Of a DNA stretch of 20,043 bases, positions 1 to 10,700 are shown one piece after another. A model generated the notes under the pieces. It made no database searches and was not told the DNA's origin. It worked only from the letters and a program-made list of their open reading frames with translations. The position numbers and the translations under genes are program-made. Origin of the DNA: Welwitschia mirabilis (taxonomy: Eukaryota > Gnetophyta > Gnetopsida > Welwitschiales); the NCBI GenBank assembly GCA_051453625.1, contig JBOZIK010000001.1:122488558-122508600 (forward strand). The letters run 5' to 3'. Every line of letters begins with the position of its first letter. Within the stretch, counting starts at the first letter, position 1.

Positions 1-422
1 TCATGAAATTACTTTAGAGAGAGTACAATGATTTTACTTAGTAAGGTAATGGAAAAGAAAATGAATAAATTTAGTCTCTTTAAAACCAAATATACTAATG
101 AATAAGTAATATAATTTTCATTTTAGAAATCTTTCACTCAAACATTTTACCTTCTCAAGTTTTCAAATAAAAACTTGACAATGAATTGAATAAATTACAT
201 GCGTAAAAATGAAAGCTTATATTAGTTTTATAAGACATAAATAGTCATGAGTTATTAGACAAAAGATAATGACTTTTGATGCTTAATTAATTATACAACA
301 ATGTAAAGAAATTTATATTAACTAACTTCAAATTACTATAATAATGTCTAGAGAGTGAAATGAGCATAACTATGCTTGATAGTCATGTGTTACCCTTTAG
401 GATTACTCAAACTAACTAAAAC

Positions 423-441
423 CCATGGACTAAGTCCATGG
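423..441. repeat. Perfect 9-bp inverted repeat with 1-bp loop
   Basis: CCATGGACT, one A, then AGTCCATGG: a perfect palindromic pair centred at 432. It contains two NcoI-type CCATGG sites. It sits in AT-rich flank with no gene nearby, and nothing shows a function. Confidence 0.7.
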
Positions 442-2599
442 CATAAGATTCATGGTTTGTCTGCAAACTAACTTTACGGACTTCTTCGTGTAATAGTTAT
501 TATATATTCCTTATAAGTCTCTATCATACTAAGTGAACATGTTTTATAAAGTTTTCAATTATTTTTAAACACATTATTAAAGGAATGTCAAATTCACAAC
601 TTTTAGTAACCATACATCCTCTTTAGGGGTACTACCACCATAATAACCCACGTGAATGATTTAGGCATGCCATTAGATCACCTAAGTACAATTTTCTTGC
701 ATTTCTCTAAACATCAGCATCTTCTATCATAGTAATTATACCAACATCATGTTAAAAGTACATCATATACTAGTGCAACAATTTAGAACGGATGTTGTAC
801 ATAATAGTTATAATTCTAACATTCAGCAAAACTCATCCCTAATACATTCTCGCACTTCTCATTGTTACTTTACGCAAAAAAATTGATGGCACATCCATTG
901 ACAACGAAACCTAAACTACCATTTTCCTTTCCAGCCACATGCATCCCTTGTGTTCCAACATCTATTTCGCACCTCCATTTATCACGTCATAGAACAATAA
1001 TTCTATCATACACATTCCAAGCTAACACTTCTAATATTTTACAAATCATTATATACCACCATGTTATAAAATAACCAAGAAGAATGATACTGAGTGTTAA
1101 ACAACTAAATTAATATAGAGGGAAAACTATGATTCAAAGAAGAAGAAACAATATTAAAAAGTATACTATTAATCTTTGTCAATAAAAGGAGGTCAAACCT
1201 TTGGAAGATAATAATGTACCGATTACATCTGCTTTACATTTCTTCTTGAAATTTTCAGTTTAATCACGAAGATCAACAATTAATCAAAAAAAACATACTT
1301 TTTAAAAGTACATTTGAAATATGCAGTACTAAATATCCATTACCTATATCCATAAAAAAATAATTAAATATTAATGGGATACCAGAAGATAAACAAACAT
1401 ATGATGAAGGTTTTATCTCTTCACAATCATTGTTACTACTTGCTTATAGTATAAAAGTCCAAAATCCCAGATTATAAGTCAACAATCCAATACATCTTCA
1501 ACATTCCTAATACATTTGTACTCTTTATGTGTTAATAATTAACGTTCCTATATTCATTCTGTCATTAACCTTGCATTCTTAAAATTCTAACATTTACTGA
1601 TATCATTTATTGAGTATAGGTATCTTTGAAATTTTGAAATTTGCCATATGATATTATAAATCGGTAAACATGACAAACTTTTTTAAGTTAACCTGAATTG
1701 TTTCATTTGACCTTTGATTGCCACTGCACGTACTCTATCTATGGGGAACCCCAATGGAGAGACCCATTCAGTAGACTGCCCATTTGACAATGGGTCATTG
1801 ACACAATTCCACCTTTCCATGGATTGCCAATAAGGGCTCCCAGAGATTCTAGCTCTTTCTAGACAGCATGCTGAGTTAACATATAATTAGTCCAACAACT
1901 GAAAAACACGTACAAATAAATGACACACAGGAATCTCTCTTCCCATTCTTCCCAAATCTTCTTATTATGGATCTTCATAAAACTTATAATTATAAAAGTG
2001 TAAAATCTAAACAATTTAACCTTCAAAAACCAACCTTTAAAACAGGAAAGGATTTGCCTTGCCATCTAGCAAAATAGATCTTTATGTCTCCTTCCAATTT
2101 GCGCCATAACAATATGGATCCGGAAAATTTTTATAATAGACAAAAGCATAAATTAAAATAAATTGATGTAGGTAGTTATTACCATGGATAATGGATATGT
2201 TTTTTAACATATCCCCCAGATATGTTTACCATGTAAATCGGTTGTTCACTGTTAGTCTCTTTTTCTTCACCATGTTTCACATATTTTCTACATTGTTAAA
2301 TTTTTTGACATACATTTCCACTTAATATACGTGAACCCTGTGAATCTTCAGCCCAGGGATAAAGAGGTCGTTTGGCGTAATAATGTTTAGTTTGCCACCA
2401 TTGATCTTATTCTTTGGAAGAGAGAGTTTCATTCCTAGTAGGAAGGGAAAATCCAGGTATGTCCTGTGCAAATGACAAAGACATGCCACGGGTATAACAA
2501 AGCAATATTTTAGATTCTGGTTATGAAGGTTTCGGTTTCGTGGAACAAGCGGTACCCTCGGATTAATTTTGTCCCTTTTCTGTCTTCCCATGTAAATGT

Positions 2600-2651
2600 A
2601 TCTGTTAGTAGTACAGTTTGTGTTTTCGTGAATCTGTTAGTAGTACAGTTT
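2600..2651. repeat. Perfect 20-bp direct duplication, period 32
   Basis: The 20-bp unit at 2600-2619 is repeated without mismatch at 2632-2651, with 12 bp between. It looks like a recent short tandem duplication in non-coding flank. Confidence 0.8.
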
Positions 2652-2952
2652 TGGCCGCTATCTGGAAGCCGTTTCAAACCCTCTTGTATTCGCTTGTCAT
2701 ACTAACAGCGTAGTCCTCTATCCTAAACTTTTGTTTACTCTGTTTTGCTAGTCACATCAGAACTTATTATAGCATTCCCACACCATGGAATAATCGTATT
2801 CTTCGGAGTTACTTTCATAACGAAACTTGTCCATTACAGTCATCTCTTTCTGCTAATTTGTCAGACAATCCACCAAAATCATTCGACACCCTCCTAGTTC
2901 CAACACACGTCTGACTGTACGTGCCGATCAGATAGCTGCAGCAATTCTCTAA

Positions 2953-3005
2953 CATTATGTCTTAAATAAACCAGCCACAGCATTATGTTTTAGGTAAACC
3001 AGCCA
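2953..3005. repeat. 25-bp direct duplication, period 28
   Basis: 2953-2977 and 2981-3005 match at 22 of 25 positions and share the end TAAACCAGCCA. This is a short diverged tandem duplication in the 3' flank. Confidence 0.75.
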
Positions 3006-4095
3006 TCTGTTTTATTCCGGCCTAGAATTTGCATGGCAGAGCTAGCGTAGTGGACCTAGAAGTCTTGACATCTGCTGTCTATGAAGGCTTTGTATCTAGG
3101 CTCCATAACCGGAAAAATCTCTTCAAGAATTTCCCTAAAGATCATTATGTCCTCTGCTGTTTTAAGTCAAGAAGATGAATCGAACAATTTCTTTCAAATT
3201 TGGATAATTCAAGTAAATGAAGCAAGGGATAAAATGTAGCACATAATACAACATAATAATAAGGCAAACTGACATAGAAAGAAAGTCAAACTAATTCTCT
3301 CTGCTATATCGTAGTTGTGGTCTTAGTGCACGAAGCCTAGACTTTTTCACACCTTGGTGAATGCGCTGATAAAGTACTTAAATGCTGCCCATTGTGATCC
3401 AATAGTCATCAACTGACTAGTCCAAATATTCACATTACCACAAAAACAAGCAAGGGGAAAACGGGAGCTTATAAGAAACCACAATGGCCTTCAGAAACCA
3501 TTCTCATTAATAAGAGACGTCAAAATAAAGCCAAAAGTAAAATCGGTAATGGACTATAATTTTACAAGAATAATATAACCATATTGCATGTAATCATTCT
3601 TACTTTGATCTCGTAAACTAAATAGCACTAAATGAATGTTCAGCTCTCATTGAATACAGATGGTAAGCTGCCATTCTAACTGAAGAACCTAATCTAAAAT
3701 CTCCGACAATGAACAGTTTATATTTCAAGAGGTCTCTTCTATATGGCCACAAGACATGCCAAATGAATTTATGCATTGAAGGAAGTGAGATAAATGCATG
3801 CTGTTTCGAATCATATCTGCACTCACCAACCTAATAGCTGCTGAAATCCTTTAGTTTCTACAGATCTCACTGAGAACTCTATGACATACCATCCAATTAT
3901 GTAATTTGAAAGATAAGTTTACAAACGTTAAAATGACTCTATTCAAAGGAGTGTGGTAACACTAAGAAAATGGCAATAAACCTAGTTATTCCCAGTGTAA
4001 CATGGTTCACGAGGGCCAGAACTCAATAAAAAGGTCAAAAAGGTAGTTGCCCTAGAATCGATGCTTGGTGGTGATATTAGCAGCTCTTAAGCAGC

Positions 4096-4721
4096 TCAGT
4101 TAGGAGGGGCTGGCTGAGTAGTGGACTGAGATGTCGATGAAGATGAATTTGAAGACTGCTGACTAGGGGCAGCAGGCCGTGGAGGTGGAGGTGGGGGTGC
4201 CACCGACTGGGGTGGGGGAGGCGGTACAGCTTGGGACGGTGGGGGCGGTGCTTGAGAAGGTGGAGGTGGTCTTGCACCTGCTTGAGGTGGAGGTGGAGGA
4301 CCCCTAACCCATCCTTGTGGAGGTCCCATACCCATTGGAGGTGGTGGTCTTGGAGGAAATCCTTGAGGTGGGGCTGGCATATTTGGTGGTGGTGGTTGCC
4401 TTGGAGGCGGTCTGAACTGCTGCTGAAGCATACCACCTGAAGGCATTGCCTGTCCCTGTTGTTGAGGTTGACCCGGCCATGGTGGTGGCAATCTAGTTCC
4501 TTGAATTGGCGGAGGAAATGCACCACTATGAGACTGAGACTGATTACTAGTAATCTGACCATGCTGCAAAGGACCATTACTGAATGGTGGAGGCGGCAAG
4601 GGAGGACCCATGTTACCATTGGCAAGTGAGGGCCCATTTGGAAGCGTTGGTGGGCCACTCGCAAACATTGTATGTGGTCTATTCTTCTGAGTATTAGGAT
4701 TACTTGCTGCAAGCATTCGTT
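4096..4721 (-). CDS. SF3B4: SF3B4 visible exon 7: proline-rich C-terminal tail and stop
   Basis: The terminal coding exon: two bases completing a Glu codon, then 207 codons and TGA (complement of 4098-4096). It starts [20 protein letters not shown] and becomes a low-complexity Pro/Gln/Gly/Ser tail with many PPPP runs, such as [20 protein letters not shown], ending QPAPPN. In SF3B4 this disordered tail mediates protein contacts in the U2 snRNP, including with SF3B2 and related partners (family knowledge). The acceptor is GTGCAG. The repeated CCN codons leave other frames free of stops, which explains the overlapping 217-codon frame at 4077-4730 and the Trp/Arg-rich plus-strand frame at 4231-4440. 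Confidence 0.95.
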
Positions 4722-7700
4722 CTGCACCATGAAGAAACAGACTGCTAAGCTTTGGAAATATATGATAACTGAAGTTTAGTCAGCAATTGATGATCTGGTA
4801 AAACTGTTATTCATCACCAATAAAACAGTATTCGTTAGTATCAGAGGTTAATCAAGAGGTTATTATTACCTGCAGGAGTTCCATGTCGCTCTCCTTTGGT
4901 ATCTTTCTTGTATGCATATGACACTGTTATCTGGCGATTGCAAAGATACTGACCATTCATAGCCTAAAGGAAATTCAATGGTTTTGGAATTCTGCATGTT
5001 AGCGACAATATAATGAACCAAATCAAACAAAAAAGACGTATTAACAGAAAATAAGCTAGACATTTCGAAAATAGCTTTAGTAATTAATCGGTGCATCAAT
5101 AACATGACAGGCTTGCAGAAGCAACCCCAAAAGAGAAATCAGATTTCACGAACTTCATAAAATAATGGCATCAATCCTATCAACCACTTTTACTATCTTC
5201 ATGTAATGAACTTGACAAAATGATCTTATAGAAACAATTTCGTGGCAGTCCCTTCTCAGATAGTCCTTTGTATGCAAACAAAAGTAAATTGCTGTAAGTG
5301 AAACATTCAGCTACAAATATGGTATATTCCTCTTGAAAGATAAGTTTCATTTGGAAAGAGATACAGTCAATGTTATGCCATAAGGGTGTAAATTCCTGTC
5401 ACAAGTTTTTAACGACTGGGATCCATTGACAGGTATGTATGTAAGATTGGAATGAGTTTGAGATGTTATGCCATTTTGGACAGGGCAGGGAATGCGACAC
5501 AGACGTGTTTCAAAAGGGATAATTACAGTTATTATTTGTTTTTTATATCTCATGTTTATTTATGGTTTTATATTCAATGTTTACCTCTTGTTGCTTATCC
5601 AAGAGTTGTCCACAGGAAGATACTCATCCACTATACTTATTGACTTTGATTTAAAATTTCAAATAACCAATAATAAAGCCAGCCAAGTATCCTACATCTC
5701 AGTCACAGTCAAGAATTTTCATTCTTAGATGTATCATACCCACGAGTGTGGTTGCCTGTGTCTGCATCTGCATTCAACGACATTAGCCATTTCAAAAAGG
5801 CTTACTAAATGCCAACAAAAATGTCAAATAGGTGCTGGTGAATAACTCGGTAATGTGTTTTCCGAATTGATTATTCCTGTAATGGTTTGAGTCATGATAA
5901 AATAGCAAGCATCTCAGGTCTCTTTGTTATCAAATGATAAAGTGATTTCATCGCTGCTTATTATTCATGAGGGCCATCAATCTACTTCAGTTAGGATACT
6001 TGGCTGGCTTTATTATTGGTTATTTAAAATTTTAAATGAAAGTCACAGTCAAGAATTTTCATTCTTAGGTGTATCCCACCCATGAGTGTGTTTACCTGGG
6101 TCTCCATCTGCATTCAACAACATTAGCCATACCAAAAAGGCTTACTAAATGCCAACAAAAATGCCAAATAAGTGCTGGTGAATAACTTTGTAATCTGTTT
6201 TCTGAATTGATTATTCATGTAATGGTTTGAGTCATGATGACATAGCATGCATCTCAGGTGGCTTTGATATCAAATGATAAAGTGATTTCATCGCTGCTTG
6301 TTATTCGTAAGGGTCATCAATCTACTTCAGGTACCATGAATAGTAGCACTACGAAAATAGTGTTTTTAATAATGCATAGAGTTTGGTAGGAGATGCAGAT
6401 GAAGTTTTTCTTTCCATGAGCTGGAAAGGTCCAATATCCCGAGGGAACTTCAAGGGGACAAAACTCTCTTATTTCCAGGATAAAATGGTAGACTTTCACA
6501 CATTGCTTAGACTAAATTCTGCCAATGCCTCTAGCACAGCAAGAACAATCTATCATCCCAAGGCACACAAGATTGCTTTTTATGAAAATAAATTAAACAA
6601 TGTTACTTAATTTTGGAAATTGATTTCTAAACTTTCAAGTCCAGTTGATTAATCTCAAAGGCAATTTTGAATTATCAAGAACTATCAATCATCCCAAGGC
6701 CTGTAAGACTGCTTTTTATCAAAATACAATAAAACATGTTCTATTTTGGAAAGAGATTTCTAAACTTCCTTAAGAACAGTACTTTTAACTATTTCTCAAG
6801 AGAAGAAAAAGTAAATGAAGTTCATATTATTAAGGAATACCTCAATTGCAGCATCAGAGGTCTCAAAAGAATCATAACTAACAAAGCCAAAGCCTCTTGA
6901 GTTTCCTGTGTCAGGATCTCTCATAATCTGCAGAAAGAGTTCACCCATACAGAAGATTCAAAAAAAAGTTACAACAAAAGTACGTTCCTTCAACAACAAA
7001 GAAAACTCATGTTCGCACAGATGCAAAAGATGAAAATCTATCAAACATTCTAGAATTAAGCAGAATAGTGTCATCATTGACCAAAAACAGTTAAAACATA
7101 AAACGACAGCAAGNNNNNNNNNNNNNNNNNNNNNNNNNNNNNNNNNNNNNNNNNNNNNNNNNNNNNNNNNNNNNNNNNNNNNNNNNNNNNNNNNNNNNNN
7201 NNNNNNNNNNNNNTGCAAACGATGAAAATCTATCAAACATTCTAGAATTAAGCAGAATAGTTTCATCATTGACCAAAAACAGTTAAAACATAAAACGACA
7301 GCAAGTCAGTGATGAACTGATGATCCTGTTCTCAAAAGTCTCAACATATGATTATAAATTTGAAGATATTTCCCACTAAACCATAGGAAGAATTTCTCTG
7401 GTAGGTGGAAAGTTTTGCTACATTTCTAAGAAAATGCATAATAGGAAAGTCCCATCAGCAACGGCATCAAAATATTCAATTATGTGAATCTTTAGCTGCC
7501 TTTTTGCATGTGTCATATGTACACAATGTGTAAGGGTAGTCAAACTGTCTCTATAATATTTAATCTGGCCCTCTGGAAAAACAATTCTCGGTCTGACAAT
7601 TGTTGTTATTTAAAGTTAGTCATGGCATTAAGAGTTGGAAACCTTTGCTCCTTGTGTCTGTTTCATTTTTCTGTTGCAAAGTTATAATGCTCTGACCTCT

Positions 7701-10700
7701 TTTCCCATGGATGTTATCTCTGCATTAAAAGGTTTTTCCAGGAAATATCCTTGTTCTTTTCTCCTTATCTCTTGGGTATACGTTACTTGGTTCAACACTG
7801 TTTATTTTCATTTTATAAGAAATGATTGATCCAACCAGTAACCACCCACATGGATTCCTCATAAAGAAATATTTGAAGAAGTTTCTTCTGCCTTCCCCCA
7901 GATTATGACTAATTGAGGCAATACAAACTCTTTGCCAATGGGAGAAAAATATGCTATAATACGTAATGGAGTTCCAAGGTTGCCAATTGAAATAGGACGC
8001 TTCAGTGGAGGCATGGAGAGCTAGCAATTCATGTTCCAAGACTAAAATTTATCTTACAGAACCAATTTTAAATTAAAAAAATTGGATATCAGAGGACTTG
8101 TATCAATGTGCTTCTGGCAGAGAAAAATTTGCAGAACACACTAGAAAACCCACGATCAAGGAACAGGAAAGGAAGAACACAAACTGTGCCACAACAAAAG
8201 GGGGCACACAGCCTCTGTTGCTGAATTTGAAGAGCAGATGTACATAAACGACAAAGAGGTATCTTTCCTTTTTGGCATTCACATCCTCCCTCCAACACCT
8301 CATTTAAATCTTCCGTGAAAACCTCTCTGCCAAACACTGAAGCCAAGGATTTTAGAATATATCAAAAGATGTGAGATCTGTCCACTGATGGTGCAGTAGC
8401 CTTATTATGTTGTTTCTTCAACTAATATGCATCTTCACCCATTGATGATGAGCAGTGACTCTCCTAAAGATCAACTTCAATAAGCTGAAGAAGCACAGGT
8501 TAAGACTTGAGTATTTGTTCGAAAGGTTAAGACTTGAGTATTTTGTTCAAAAGTTTGTTGGACACTGTTGCTATAGTCTAGCAGCAATCAAGTTGTAAAA
8601 GCAGACTTGATGAAAGATTTGAAACTTTGATTGTAACTTTTTCCCCATTTTGGTTGTAATGCATAAGATAGAGAAGCTTTAAATTCCCAACTTTTTCCAC
8701 ACATGGCATAAAAATATAAAGTTCGTCCTTAATAAAAATTTATTAGTAAAAATATTTTTTCCTTCTTTTCTTTTCTTTGTAAATTTCCTTCTTGTTTCTA
8801 TTGTTCTATCAGTGTTAAATGTTTCATTGCAGGGTAAGGTGAACCAAGTTGCATGTGGTAGTAGCTAGATTGTGCATGAATTTTGAGGTTTCACTGCTCT
8901 TAAAGTAAAGGAAGAGTCATGCCTTTATTCTTTGGTTAGGCCAAATCTATCCCTTCCTCCTTACTCTTTTTGTTGTAGCACCTAAGATGCATGGCTTCCA
9001 TAGGTTTCTCATCCTCTAATACACCTGTAATGCTCAATTTGAAGAACAATAATGAATAGGAATGTTTTGTGATGATCCTAACATGCATGCATTCCCACCC
9101 TTTTAAGAATATACTCACCCAAAATTCAAGCTTTAAAAAAATGATTCCTAAGCAGCTTGCTTTATACTTTAGCAATTTCTGAATATCCCTTGAAACATTT
9201 TAATGCATTTCCTTTAATCTGAATTTCATAGTAAGGATGTCATAAACTACCGATCTAATTAGTGTGACTCCAGAACTAATCAACGTCGGGCCAAAAACTA
9301 AACTGGTTTTCAATTCGATCAACTTTCCACCCCTATGATTGTCATCTTTTTGCTTGTTAAAATTCAAAATTTTTTAATCATAAATTCACATTTCAGATCT
9401 ATTTTAATCACATGAAATCAAGTTAAATACATTATCAAGAGGATTTTTTAAGTCAATTCAATACTTTTTTAACCAGATACTTCATCAGTTTTCGAGAACA
9501 AATTAATCTTGTAAGTGATTTTATTACCTCAATTTCCAATTCATTTAGAAATTTAGATCTGATCAAAATCAAATAAATTCCTTTTCAATTCAGATTGAAC
9601 TATTCTCAATGCTAATTCACTTTCAATTTGCAATGCTTTCATTTCCAAAATGTTTTTGCTGACTTGCAATTTGTTTAAATTCACATGAGAACTAAATCTG
9701 ATTCCCCTATCCTCCACATACTGTCAAATCTGAATTTAATCAGAATTTAATATTTATTTCCTTTATTTCGACTCACAGAAAGAATACTGATTTAACTGCC
9801 ATGCTTAACGCAAGAAGAGGATGTTTCAACTAGAAGTACAATAACAAACAAATTTGACTTCAAAACTCTCCTACGACTTGCCTCTTGAAGACAACTCCAT
9901 GTTGCTTTCCAACATGAACAAATTGACGAAGCAAAACTTGGAAAGTCCAACTTCTATAAATTTTTGTCCACAGCTGATTATACGAACTAGACTATGCCAG
10001 AGGTTCCATGGGATGGGTACCATCTCTAAGGAAGATCTTTGTATAAGAACATCTCTCTAGGAATTCGCCATTGTCACGCCAACTGGCAAAACTTGAAACG
10101 ATACACAACATAAAACCTCCCATAACTACAACTGTCATTGTTCAGAAGAATAAGTGACATGACACCTAATGCTACAATAAGTGATAGCCTCCTCCACAAG
10201 GCCAGCATCTTCTAAGAATTAACCTCACTAAAGACATCCTCGTATTTTAGAGTAGGAGAAGCCCTCTCAATATGCCTAGATTTCTCACAATGTCAAGAAT
10301 CTTGAACGTTTCTTTTTTCCATTGTTTACTTTCACCACAAAAAACATATATTGATTGGTGACGTCACCAACTTCTCTGAACACTTGTGCAATGAACTTAG
10401 GAGAGTCAACGTCCTATCCTCCACAGACATCTTCACCCTTACAACTACCATTTAAAGAATGAACAATATTGAATCATTGCCACTACTCAAACATAGATTC
10501 ATTTGGCTCTAGTTTAACAGTATGCAACTTACAATGCAAGAACACTTTGTGATAGTCTTGACATGATGGATTGTATCCATCCTTTTCTAGAAGCAATATG
10601 CAAAAGTTTCATCCTATACCCTTGTGACAGATTTAGTCAACCCTTAAATAAGCAACTGCACTTCTGCTCAAAGAGCGGGTCCACTACCTCTAATTTCCAG

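Larger units (their letters stand above)
1..4095. other. AT-rich 3' flank of SF3B4, no gene recognised
   Basis: No frame here gives a recognisable protein; the few short open frames (for example 862-1074, 2322-2591 and 2523-2705) look random. The part next to 4095 must include the SF3B4 3' UTR. I did not see a canonical AATAAA on the minus strand between 4095 and 3017. One lies at 3016-3011, probably too far away to be the main signal, so a variant signal is likely. Small duplications and one palindrome are listed separately. Confidence 0.6.
4964..6840 (-). other. SF3B4: 1,877-bp repeat-bearing intron of SF3B4
   Basis: The intron between visible exons 5 and 6, bounded by GTATTC (donor, complement of 6840-6835) and TTTAG (acceptor, ending at 4964). 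About half of it is local duplication: an inverted-repeat element with a second copy of its interior (5641-6330) and a separate tandem pair (6540-6766). No coding content was found in it; the short frames at 5347-5728 and 6317-6610 have no recognisable similarity. Confidence 0.85.

Noticed and set aside
4231-4440. Trp/Arg-rich plus-strand frame
   Set aside because: Antisense reading of the proline-rich tail; composition follows from GGN/TGG complements.
4077-4730. A 217-codon minus-strand frame overlapping the last SF3B4 exon in another frame
   Set aside because: It is a shadow of the proline-rich exon: repeated CCN codons read in a shifted frame give His/Leu/Arg-rich sequence without stops. 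The SF3B4 frame matches the family and the splice junctions.
4866-5105. 79-codon minus-strand frame
   Set aside because: It reads an SF3B4 exon in the wrong frame and runs into intron.
6958-7276. Minus-strand frames of 61 and 103 codons
   Set aside because: They cross the 100-N gap and translate the duplicated 92-bp flank twice; not coding.
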